DNA of 64,000 bases from Nymphaea colorata (lineage: Eukaryota > Streptophyta > Magnoliopsida > Nymphaeales > Nymphaeaceae): the NCBI RefSeq assembly GCF_008831285.2, contig NC_045146.1, positions 24,507,703 through 24,571,702 of the forward strand. The letters run 5' to 3'. The notes under the pieces are model-generated. The model did not search any database and had not been told where the DNA came from. It saw only the letters and a list, made by a program, of their open reading frames with translations. Both the position numbers and the translations under genes were made by a program. Of this stretch, positions 24,494 to 36,300 are shown in pieces (within the stretch, counting starts at the first letter, position 1; each line of letters begins with the position of its first letter).

Positions 24494-26460
24494 AGTTCCA
24501 AAACAACCCTAAACTTTAGAGTAGAAGAAATGAGAGAAGAAAGCGTTTAGGCTTATTGGGGTTACCTGCCTGCCTTTTTAAGTTTGAAGTCTAAAGCAAC
24601 TTCCAATAATGGTTTTTTATTTTTCCTTTTGATGCAACGGTTCAGAACCCACATCAAAAAGCCAAGTAAGAATAAAGAAGAAGATGACTTTTAAGCCACT
24701 ACCAAGTCAACTGTTGCAAAGGAAAACTGAAACTTTAGGATGTCAGTACAGAAGACTCGGTTTTTTTTTTTTCCTGTTCAAAAGTTCTGAGATATCAATT
24801 ATATTTATGTCACTGTTACGTCGCTGTGACTACTTTTTTCAAGTATTGTGCTTCTTCTGAACCCATGCCAAAAAACTCATGAGTTTACTTAAATTTTTTT
24901 ACGCTATCTTGGGGTCTTTTTGAGATCTATGTCAGGTTTACAGGCGAATTTCAGATCCGGAAATGTCTTTCCGGAAAAATATTAAATTATTTTCGGGATG
25001 TGAAACAATAGTTACTAGTAAGTGAATTGGAATTTCCCTATCACAATGTCAAATTGCACCATTCAAAAAGTTTATACTCTCTATAGAGCAAAGACCGAGC
25101 ATTCCCTGCATTAGCCGGAAACCCGATTCTCCGTCAACAATGTGGGCGCCGTTCTTTCCTTTTTCAGATCAGTAATACATTGACCCCAAAATAGAACATA
25201 AGATCTTGTTTCTATTGCAGTTTTCAGGATATTTCAAAATCCTGAAACAGAAAAAAGGACCAAGGTGCTTGATAATAAGAGTCATTTACACATGCATATG
25301 TGGCAACAAGTGGGTGTTCCCTTATGAGAACAATGACAGCCATATCAGACATTTATTTTTTGCTGCCCATTGGGGATTTTCCAAACATTAAGAGAGAGAG
25401 AGAGAGAGGGAGAAAGGATTGGTGGTGCCTATGTTTATCCATTGAGTGGAGAAGAACCTGATCCTCTCTTTTTTTGCATTTAGGAATCCAAAAGATGCCT
25501 CTTGCTTGCCATTTATTTTGTTTCAGCTCTCTCTCTCTCTCTCATGCTGATCCACAAGTGAATCCCAATAATCAAACTTTGGTAAATAATTTTGAACAGT
25601 ATTCAATGAATGCAGAGAGCACCACATTTCGACAGCTCTCTCCATTTCGATACCTTTGTTTTTTGCCACTCATGGCATCAATGAACAGGAATGGAGGCCT
25701 CAAACCAGAACAATAGAACGCAATCTCTGTTCCTTCTCTATATTTTAACAACAAACAATAAATGAAATTTTCTGTAAACTGTTCGATGTTTTCGAAGACA
25801 TGTCAGTTTCCTGAGCGGTTCAGCTTTATTGGAAACTTGAAATTGCCGGCAAGTCTGTCGAGCCTTTCTTCGTAAAAGGAATTGAACGCCCGTGTTTCGT
25901 TTATAAGTACAAAAGGGAGATCATACCAATCGATAAGGACGTATTTGATTGAGGGAGACAGGGCCCATAAGACATGACCCACCTCATTTATCATCCACGT
26001 ATCCTCGCTTCCCATTGATAGATTCACATGTGAGCTCCTCAATAGCATATACAACTATATTGCACTCCTTCTTTCGAAGTTGTGGGGCTATTTTTATAAA
26101 TCGTCAATCAAATTGTTCTCGAAACGTATAAAATCAGCCCTGACAGTGTTTAATGTAAAAGTTTATCGGATTAGGACCAAGTTTGGAGCTTAAATTGTAT
26201 TTAGTAATATGAACCGGTTCGGTGCAGGAGAGTATGGACTCTGAACTCGCTGCCCCGTCAAACGTGGCCAACCTCATACGGCGAGGACGAGCGCCTCCCC
26301 CCCGCCAACATGCAACGTCCATCAACCGCCACGCTTTTCTTTCGTCTTCCGCTCTCTTCCTCTTCTGTAACTCCAAGACGACGTGCGCAAACGTCTCGGA
26401 GGAAATGCGAAGAAAGAAATAAATCCTGAGCAACAGCACTGCGGAAAGAAGCAGAAGAAG

Positions 26461-29400
26461 ATGGTTTTCTTTTGGAGAAAGAATCGCCAAGAAGATCAAG
26501 AAGTTAAGGAGTCACCTAATCTCCTTGCGCCCACCATCCATTCTTCCTCTTCATCATCATCAGCATCCTCTTCTATCGATCTCCAGAATGCAGCTCCTCG
26601 CATGAGACCTTCTGCTGCCAAATGCTCATTAGTCGATCCCAGAGAGACAGATGACCTCCGTTCCGCATCTCCACTCGATCCCCATAATGCACTTCGTCTC
26701 CCGATACATTCTTCTTCCGAACATTCGTCCGTTGATCCCGCAAAGATAGAACGCCAAACTTGTCCACCTTCTTCTTATTCTTGTCCAATCGATTCCCAGA
26801 ATGCACTTCCTCCCCTGAAACCTCCTTTTGCCAACTGTCCGTTGGATGATCTCCAAGAGGCGGAACCCCCTCTTTGTTCATCTTCTTCTTCTTCTTCGTC
26901 TTCCTCCTCTTCTCCTCGTTCGTCTTCTTTCCTTGAGTCCGATCTCCCAAAAAATGTCTTCCCCCATGGCGAGGCGGACGAACCAATCACGAACCAGGCC
27001 TCCCCTTGTGAAGCAAAGGAGGAGACCCTTCTTACCGTCCCCGGCGCTATCATCCACCTCATCGATGAGCGCGAGAGCGTCGAGCTCGCCGGCGGTGACT
27101 TCTCGATCGTCCGCCTGACCCAATCGGAAAACATGATCGCCGTGATCGCCCGGATTGCTAACGTGCATTGGCCGTTGGCCAAGGACGAAGCCGCCGTTAA
27201 GCTCGACGACTCGCACTACTTTTTCTCGCTGCGCGTGCCGGCGGAGTCCGGGCAGCAGGGCTCCGACGCCGCTGATTGGGTGCTGAATTACGGGTTGACT
27301 TTCGAGGCGGAGCGGCAGGAGAAGACGGAATTGGACGGCATCCTGCAGCAGTATAGCTGCTTTTCTGTGCATTCTGCCTCTAAAGTTCCCGGTTCTGAGC
27401 CGCCGGCCAAGGAGGGAGCGGAGGCGGCCGCTGCGGCTTATTGGACCACACTGGCTCCTAATGTGAATGACTACAGCGGGTTGATGGCGCGGGCCGTAGC
27501 GGTTGGGTCGGGACAATTGGTTCGGGGAATCATATGGTGCGGAGACGTGACTGTGGAGCGATTGAAATGGGGGAACGACTTCTTGAAGAAGAGGATGGAC
27601 CCCAATTCTAAGCCTGCTGAGATTGACAAGCACACGTTGAAGAGGATCAAAAGGTTGAGAATTCTCATTCTTGGTCTCCGTGGTGTTTGTTCAATTTCTA
27701 CTTCTCTTGATCTATTTTGGTGTTTTTCTCGTGCAACCTTTATGTTCATCATCTATGAAACTTGGTTTTTCTTAATTCAAACTTTTTTGTTATGCTCTTA
27801 ACGTGCAACACTCTGTTCCTTTTTCTTGTCTTTAATACTTGCAGTAACTATCATTTTAGAAAAATTAATCACTCGTGTGGGGGCAGTAAGCGTAGACTCT
27901 TTATGCTGTATGACAGCATGAGGAAATACATGGAGAAAAAGAAAAAAGGATCAGAATGATTTAAACTGGTTTCCGAATGTGATCTATTCTCAATTGTAAT
28001 CATTGGCGTTCTTGACGCAGGGCTAAGAAAGTCACCAAAATGTCTCAGAAGGTCATGTCTGGAATTTTATGTGGTGTCGTGAGGGTAGGAGGGTTTTTTA
28101 CCAGCTCTGTGACGAATTCTGCAGTGGGTCAGAAGTTTTTCAGACTGTTGCCAGGAGAGGTTGTCCTTGCAACTATTGATGGCTTTGGTAAGCGGCTAAA
28201 TTTGTTCTTTTAAATGATCATAGCCAAATGTTATTGGTGTTGACTGACACATTCGAGAAGCTGCTGCTGAAATATGCATGTGTGCTTTCTTTTCCCAGCT
28301 GTCTCCTTTAACCGGCTAGTGTTCTTTGTTGGTGGAATGCTTTTTGTCTATCTGAATCTTCTTTCTCCTCTTCCAAATCTCTTCTACTAGTTTCAAAGGT
28401 CTGGAATGCGCAATTGCAAAGGTCTGGAAATACACCTTCAAATTATATTTTACATTTTTCTGCACTTTGCAGGAAGAAGCAGATTTAGTCCTAGAAGTGG
28501 TCTGACAGTTAGATGACAGAAATAGTGACAAGCAAGACGACCATCAAAATTCATAACAGGATTTCACATAATGGCATGTGATTGGTTTAAACATTCCAAG
28601 TTGAAATTGAGTTAGTGTTCAGTACCTATAGCGTGCTTTGTTTTTTTTTTATGAGGTGAACCTTTCCTGGTTGCCTGCGGAAGGACATGTATCAGGGATT
28701 CCATGAGGGAACGACTAGAAGTCTAGAATAGACATGATGCGTACTCCCAGGCCGACTATCAAACACATCTGAAAAACTCAACAGTTTCCCCGCGTCTTTA
28801 GAATAGAAGCAAGCATGGAATTAGTTTTAGTCTATGAAATTATGAATCTTAGCAGTCCTGGATCAGTGCAGCTATTGGTGATGAAACTACTCGAGCAGTT
28901 CATCATGATGATATGGTGGCTTTGACAGTTCATCTCTTTGAAACAGGTAAGGTCTGTGATGCTGTTGAAGTTGCTGGCAAGAATGTTCTAACAACATCCT
29001 CTGATGTGACAACCGAGCTTGTAACATACAGGTATATTGCTTTCCCATGGTCTTTTTTGAATAAATATGTGATCTAGACTGAAATGGATTAAAGCAATAA
29101 AATAATCTGCGAGGAGGACATTTTTCACAAGATGCTAGCTTTGGCAAAGCTTGTTAGCTTGTGCACCTCCCCACGAAACACAAATAAAACAATGGGAATT
29201 TCGCGACTGAGAATATCAGGGGTTTCCAACTTCCAAGAGATTTTACAAGCGAAGAACCAATACATAGTCTCTACACGATAAATTGTGACAAGCACATCAT
29301 CAATTTAGGCCTGCCCAAAATATTTGCATCCTATTTCTTTCATAGGCTCAAGAAATCATGAAGTTTGACGCTTTCTGCATGCTCACCCGTCTGTTATGCC

Positions 29401-29796
29401 TCCAACTTGCTTGTTTAGTCACAAGCAGCTAACTGTGGCAAGACTATCTGCAATAAAGATGCTATGCTTGAGTGCAAGACCGACTGAAGATGGGAGAAAT
29501 TTGGATGTGGGTGATCGGCGAAAACCGTGTGAAAAGGCTTTTGCATGGAGGTGACATCATGTATGCTAACTTCTCTGACGCTGTGCCGCAGGTATGGAGA
29601 ACAGGCAGGTGTGATGACCAAAGATGGGCTGGGTGCAGCAGGTCATGCCGTTGGTGCAGCATGGTCAGTCCTCAAGATCAGGAACGCACTCAACCCCAAG
29701 AACACTATCTGTGTCATGACACCATCGGAGTTTGCCAAGTCCACAGCCAAAGTTGCTGCAGTAGTGCTGGAGGAGAGAGCAAAGCAAGCCAAGTGA
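26461..29796 (+). CDS. ERD7-like: Senescence/dehydration-associated protein, ERD7 family
   Basis: Four exons (26461-27653, 28021-28187, 28947-29031, 29592-29796) join in phase to give 549 codons. The frame is open further upstream but without an ATG, so I chose the first ATG, 26461 (AAGATGG context). Residues from about 180 carry the plant senescence domain also found in spartin: the LLTVPGAIIHLID region, then AAYWTTLAPNVNDYSGLMA, and glycine/alanine-rich stretches such as DGLGAAGHAVGAAWSVLKIR near the end. Family members are induced by drought, cold and senescence and associate with membranes; ERD7 is reported to bind acidic lipids. The N-terminal 160 residues are low-complexity, with Ser runs at about 28-38 and 139-150 and a three-copy degenerate repeat. 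This makes the protein about 100 residues longer than Arabidopsis ERD7. Confidence 0.9.
26574..26870 (+). repeat. Three-copy degenerate coding repeat in the ERD7-like N-terminus
   Basis: Three units start at residues 39, 72 and 110 with IDLQNAAP, LDPHNALR and IDSQNALP, each followed by a second VDP/LDD-type element. At DNA level each unit begins with a close copy of TCGATCYCCAGAATGCA. The spacing is about 33-38 residues. Confidence 0.75.
26872..26930 (+). repeat. TCT/TTC coding microsatellite (poly-Ser)
   Basis: A run of TCT/TTC-type triplets encodes about 12 consecutive Ser residues in exon 1 of the ERD7-like gene, in a region that is likely disordered and variable in length. Confidence 0.85.
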
Positions 29797-30206
29797 AACG
29801 TTACGAAGATGCCGATATGTTCTGTCAAATTGTTTTTACAGGTGCAGCCACCTATTAGAAGCTACCTGTAAAGGTTATATCTTTTCTGTCAAACTTGATG
29901 CAGATGTATTCAGTATAAACCTATCTTTTTGGCAGACATTGCGTCTTAGAAATTTTTTCTATATATATATAAAAGTCTATTTTTCCTTGCCATAAGAACT
30001 TGGTTGCAGTGTGGGCTTGTATTGTGTTCCTAAAATCATAAGCAAAAGAGCGTATGGAAAAATTCACAAGTACGAGGTCCTTTCTGTGATTATAGACTAA
30101 AATTTGGACTGTAACAGAAAAGCGAGAATCTGCGTCGTTTCTCACTCCTCCCGCCCAAAACACCGCGGCGCGCTCAAATATGCCAAAATTCAAAACTCAG
30201 GTGCAG

Positions 30207-30239
<33 letters not shown>

Positions 30240-30308
30240 GGTGAGAGAGTGAGTGAGAGAGAGAGCTTCTGCATCTCTGGTGCTATTCGGAGTGAGTGGA
30301 TCGCGAAG
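29797..30308 (+). promoter_or_regulatory. 3' flank of ERD7-like gene, then promoter and leader of KIN-6
   Basis: This 512-base gap between two co-directional genes must hold the end of one and the promoter and leader of the next. A GC-rich patch lies at 30148-30172, followed by a GA tract at 30207-30262 that is probably in the leader. An in-frame ATG at 30180 precedes the GA tract, but its 43 codons would encode mainly an Arg/Glu run, so I treat it as non-coding. I see no clear TATA box. Confidence 0.5.
30207..30231 (+). repeat. (GA)n tract in the KIN-6 leader
   Basis: About 12 GA units lie 80-100 bases before the likely start codon, followed by more interrupted GA sequence to 30262. Confidence 0.85.
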
Positions 30309-33300
30309 ATGGAATTCGTGAGCCCTCCGCTCACGGTGAGGCGAAACCCTCCTCGCAAGGCCAAGACGCCTGCATCAAGGCCCCCGGAAGTCCTCATCCC
30401 TTCCTCCTCCTCTGCCACCGATCGTCCTCCTCTGCGCCCGATCCAAGCCAACCTCCAGAGCCCACCATCGGTTGAGGAGGTCCAGAAACCATTTCAGAAG
30501 AAGCCTTCCGAGTCGCCCGCTGATGAAGACACTCTCCGTGTCTTCCTCCGCATTCGGCCGCCAAAGGAGTCGAAGACCAAGAAAAATGCCGCCTGCACCA
30601 GGAGGCGATCGAAGGAGGAAGGGGACCGCGTCTGCTTGATCGTGAACGATTCCAGATCGGTCACTTTAACGGCACCAGCTTCGCTCGTTGACCCTAAACG
30701 AATAAAGAACGAGACGTTCGACGGATTCAGCCACGTTTTCCAACCTGAATCTTCTCAGGTATATGGTTTCCGCATTTCCAAAAAGAATTCTTGCTGTTCT
30801 TTTGGTCGATTGGACTGCGGACTAGAAACTGTAATGATTTTTCGAGGATATTCCTGTTTGATCCCTCCAATTTTTTCGGTTAATGTAAGGTTGAGGTTTA
30901 CGGGAGGGTGATGCAACCTCTCGTTTTGGATTTCCTGGGAGGGAGTAGTCGGCTTCTGGTCGCAATGGGGCCTACGGGTTCGGGCAAGACGCATACGGTG
31001 TTCGGGGCTCCTGATAAGCCTGGCTTGGTTCCTCTGGCTCTTAAGGAGCTTTTTAGGCATTCTAGGTATGGTGAACACTTTCTCTTTTGCTCGACTTTCT
31101 TTTGTCCGCTTCTGAAATTGACAAATCTGAAAATGTTACCTAGAAATCAATGCGTTGAATTGTTCTCTTCTAATGGAGTATTTATGTTTTCATTCAATCT
31201 TTAGACACTACTTGATTGCAAAACGGCATTAGCTTCTTAGCCAACTTTATATACATTTAGGTAGCTCATAATATGCTCCCGTTTCTATGTAACATCAGTT
31301 CTCCGTTGTTGAATTTAAATAGATTGGGTTTGCGAAATCCGTATTTTGAGGCTATTGCAGCTTGCAGAATGCACCTGCATCGCAACCATGTTTTCCTTTC
31401 TTTTCATTTTTTTGTCAATTAATCTGTTGAACAGGAAAAGTATCTCTGAACAAGGACTTCTTTTCTTTGATTATTCTGAGCAACATTTTTTCTTTTAAAT
31501 TTTTAGTTTTTCGAAATACATGTATTCTGTTGCCCTGCATTATGAATATGTGATACGAAGTTATGAACAGTAAATTGTTGATCTTTTTCGTTTTCGTTAA
31601 TTTTCATTCACAACCTCTTATAGTGAAAAGAACCAGCAACATATTGGCTTATGAATTGCCCACTTCTAGCTGGTTGGATTTTAAGATCACCGGTATGATC
31701 AATTGGAAATCTAAAAAGTGGAAAGTGGGTCTGTCTTTATTTGTTCTCTCTTGGAGAGAATCCAGTAGGACTTTATTTTTCTTAATCTTCTATCAGAATC
31801 GGTGAACTGATTGAAAAGGGAAATCAGGAAGTATTTTGTCTCTCGTAATGCTTGTTTCCTGCATACTCTATATGGTTTTGTGTATTTGGTCTGTCTAGGT
31901 ATCTGCATATACGTTGAATTGAAGTTCCTGTATCTGAGTATGTAAGAAAATTGAAATTCCTTGTTAATAAGAAGGTATGTAGTTGTTTGAAATTTGAATG
32001 GTGTCCTGCAATACAAGGGAATTGATCATTCTATTGAGTCCTTTTGGTATATCTTATGGAGTTATTGTCCCTAACCCTTCATTCATGAATCATCCAGCAT
32101 TTACTATATCTCAATGTTTGAAATTTCGTCCGAGCAAGGAAGAGGAGAAAGGATATATGATCTACTTCAAGGTGGGAATGAACTCTCCCTCCAGCAGTCT
32201 TCCTGCATTAGAGGCCTTCAAGAGGTGGGATTTAATCCTTTATTCTACGTTTTTTCCAATGGTCAATTTTTCATTTTGTTCATACTCTACAGTGTTGAAA
32301 TGCAGTTCAGAGTGGAAAATATCGCACAAGCAGAGTCTACAATCAGCCGTGGAATGTTAAGGCGCACTACTGCAGCGACAAATGCAAACAGCCAGTCTAG
32401 GCATGCTGCATAAAGTTCTTTTATTTTTTGGAATGTCGTGATGTAAAATTCTGTTATACCATTATTAACCCTTTATGATGCTTGAGTGGCTCAATGGGAA
32501 ACTAGACTAGCTTCGCATGCTCTGTTTAAGCATTTAAGTCCTACGTTAGGTCCCAAGGAACGATATTAAGTTATTGACAGTCCAGACATGCTGCATAAAG
32601 TTCCTTTTTTTTTTCTGAATATTATTTAATTTTTTTTATACCCTTATTAACCCTACATGATGCTAGACTGCTTGAGTAGTTCAATGGGAAAGATTAGTAG
32701 CATAGCATGCTCTAGTTCTTGCGTTTAAGTCCTATATTAGGTCCCAAGGAACAATGCAAAAGGCATTCTGCATGACATGCTTCTCCTCGTGACATGGAAA
32801 ACAAGATCCAGTAACACCTAAAGGTAGAAAAGTGGTACATTTAAAGAGTTTCTTCGGGGAGTCTGACTGGGCTTTCCTATTCCAGTATCAAAAGCATGTG
32901 GCTGAAGTTAAGGGGATATAACCAATTTTATTCTGTTTCCAACAAAATTTCTATATGAGATGCGGGGCACCCTGTGAAATAGCTAAGAGGTTGGTCATAT
33001 CTTCATCGCACCATGTGGTGCTCTACATCAACATTGACACTTCTTTGGATGACCTATAGTGCTCCTTTTTACGAATTCTTTGACACCTATACAAGCTACG
33101 GCCTGACATGCCAAGTATTGAAGATTCCATACATAGTGGATAGTCACCTGATATAAATACTTTTTGGTATATGCGAAGGACAGTCTAACATAAATGGTCA
33201 AGTACTAACATTGTTTTGACTTCTCATCTCTCAAGTGTTTCGGCACAATCTTATTCTCCTCCTGCTTGGATTTATGTGCATTTTATAGCATTACGACTTA

Positions 33301-36300
33301 CAAGTATGGGAGTTTATACCTGTTTGCTGTTGCATAACTACTAACTCTAGTTGTAGGCCAAGCTTATGTTTGAGTTTTCCTCTTTCATGGTTTAGTTCTT
33401 GCTTAATTTGTGCACTTGTGCTGTAACTGCAGTCGGTCACAATGCATTACGAACATTCGTAGAGGTTCGGAACTGGTTACTGGAGATGATACCTCAGAAG
33501 TTGCTGTTCTGACTGTTGCTGACCTGGCTGGTGCTGAAAGAGAACGAAGAACAGGAAATCAGGTTCTCAACTTCGATTTTCTTCTTAATTTTTATAACCA
33601 ATTGCATAGAGATGTTCTATGTTTGGCTCCAACGTTGATAGCAAATGGTTCTTCTCCTTCATGCCTAGGTGGATTTTTGCTTCTCCTTCTCCTCCATGAC
33701 CTGGCAGAATTCCTAATCTGATGCCTTGTGTTTCTGGAATGGGACAAACTCATCTTCTGTCTTATGTATTTAAAATTTAAGTGTTTTAATATAAGCTCAT
33801 AAATTAACATATAAGCATTTTATTACTCGCAATGATAATATGTGGAAACAAAACATTGATCATGCTGCTTGTTCAGTGTACATAAAAAATATAAATATAA
33901 ATTGAAAATAATGGATAAAATGCTTCATGATTACTAAATTCATATGACTCAGCTAGTAAATTCATTCAACTAAGTCAAGAATAAAATTTGGTTGACTTGG
34001 CCAAGTAAAAAACGTTGACTCTGTTTAGTTTGGTCATAACTGAATGGACACTATTGTTCATTCAGATGGGACTTGACTGGAGCCTCAAGTAAGTGAACTC
34101 CTAAAGTGCCTGAGTTTGCCGACCTCAAACTTTTGAACTACAAGATAATATTTTACTATTTTAGTATTATTTGGCTATATCATGTTGGCTAGTTTAATTA
34201 CCTAGAAATATATAAAATTCAAATCCGGAGACAAATGATAAATCAACAGCTTGTGATTTATGAACATCAGATGCTTCATGAAAAATGTAAGAATCAAATT
34301 AGACTCAATCTTAGTACATGAAAACAATGTTGTAAAAGGTGTAGGCTGTAGCTTAATGCGTATATGTTGGGCCGACCCATACGCCGTATCGAAACATATC
34401 ACAAACGTAACGTAGCGTATCGTAAAATTATTTTTTTAAGTTAAAAAGTATTAAAAAATCAGAAAAAATAGAAAAAATAATAAAAAAATCCGAAAAAAAT
34501 AAACAAAAAATTCAGAAATCAAGAAAAATATATTCAATATAAAAAAGATCATCATACATAAGGAACATTCATGTGTATCAACAACACATACAAAAATAAG
34601 AAATCAGAGATTCAAAATAACATAATAAGCATCCATCACAATTTTAAACTTGAAATCTTTATAGAATCTTAAGAGTTAAGAGTCACTGCCCATTAGTGAT
34701 CAACTTAATCATGTGGCTCCTTTCTCGTGCAGATTGATTAATTATGAAAACTGACCAATGAGCACATTTGTGACCTTGGGAATGTTTGTTGAAATAGTAT
34801 GCCATTTAATTTGAATAAGTTTGCTTTAAGGATGACACTTAAGATTTCAGCTGTATATTTTGTTGGTACAATATGTTTGACTCGGGTTCTACAATTCTGT
34901 GATTTCAGCTGTATATTTTGTTGGTGCAATATATTTGACTTGGGTTTGACAATTCTAAGTGAGTGGGTTATTAATCGTTATGTACAGGGGAAGAGGTTGT
35001 TGCAAAGTGGTTTCATCAACAACACATCTATGGTTTTAGGCCAATGCTTAAGGGTATGCAAACTCATTTTTTGGGGTGTACTTAGCTTTTACATGTCTGT
35101 GGTTAACTTTTTCCATCTTACACTTTTTCTTCTTTATTTTTTCTTTCAAAGGCCATCCTTGAACATCAGCAAAATCGGAAAAAGCAACTGCAAAAGCATT
35201 TTCATTGCAGCTTGGTATATTATTTTCTGTTATTCATTTGTATATCATCTTGGCACTATGGACCCTTTTTCTTCCTTTGCTTTGAACAACTTTATTGATA
35301 ATTTTTTTAAACATACAGTTGACAAGATACTTGAGGGAGTACATGGAAGCCAAGAAGCGTATGGCTTTGGTATGTTTAGAACTTTAAATACATCAGTCAA
35401 ATAACTCATATTTGTTTTTTAATTTTTATCATGCTGATTTGGTCTGAAATACATATTCTTATTTCTTACTAATTTTCAACTATGCCCTTCTTTTGTTCTT
35501 TCCCCTTTCATCATTATCAAGGTGCTTTTACCATACTCATTAATATCTATGATATATTGAACGAACCACAGAATTATTGCTGGAAGTTATCTCAAGAAAT
35601 TCAAAATAATGTGACAAAGTATAGCATGTATATATTTAGTTCAAACTTTAAATCACCTTTCTTTATTATTGCAACGTTAAAGACCCTTGCTGTTCAGGCT
35701 CAGAGTTTGTTATGCAAGACCACAGAGATAAACACTAGGAATTTCTTTGAAAGTTAGCATGACTTGCAAATCATCCATTTGTTATATTACAAGCCACTGG
35801 CTTCTTTGTGCTTGATTAGTCGGCCACAATGGCCTAAGTATGTATGAATCCCTCAATTTCGACCTTGTGAGAATTCTTATTTACGTCTCTGATAAACTTG
35901 CTCCTGTTTCACTAAGTTTGTGAAATTACTTGTGCTTTCTCTGCTTTAAGCTGCAGTATTCCCCTTGATGTTGGCATTTCACTTTCTAATCTCTTGTTTC
36001 CATTCCTTTGTCGTCCTCGTCAAGTACGTACTTTGTTTTGGTTAAGTGGCATTTCGAGTTATTCTCGTTAAGTTTATTCTTCCGTTCAGTCACCCATTAT
36101 TTAATTGTTAATTGATGAAGTTTATTTATCGACGTTAATAATTACTGCATATGGTTTTCTATAGATGGATGGATGTTGCATCGCTTGTTTTCTCTGATGC
36201 TACCTTTTTGGTTTATGTGCACCTGCAGTTTATTCTGTTTCATAATGTTTTTACTCCAATTTTTTGCGAACCAAATCTTTCAAATGATTTTTTTTTTCCC

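Larger units (their letters stand above)
21751..26460. other. Divergent promoter region and spacer between CLV1-like and ERD7-like genes
   Basis: The two genes point away from each other, so both promoters lie here. The CLV1-like side has a GA/CT tract at 21951-21979, probably in or near its leader. The middle is AT-rich without recognisable genes and contains a 73-bp tandem duplication at 24348-24493 and a GA tract at 25390-25409. Confidence 0.6.

Noticed and set aside
26383-26460. N-terminal extension of the ERD7-like frame
   Set aside because: The frame is open there but starts with GTG; there is no ATG before 26461.
30140-30175. E2F-like site upstream of KIN-6 in the CTCCCGCCC patch
   Set aside because: It does not fit the plant E2F consensus on either strand, so I do not list it.
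30180-30308. N-terminal extension of KIN-6 from the ATG at 30180
   Set aside because: The extra 43 codons are mostly a translated GA microsatellite. The ATG at 30309 gives the family-like N-terminus.
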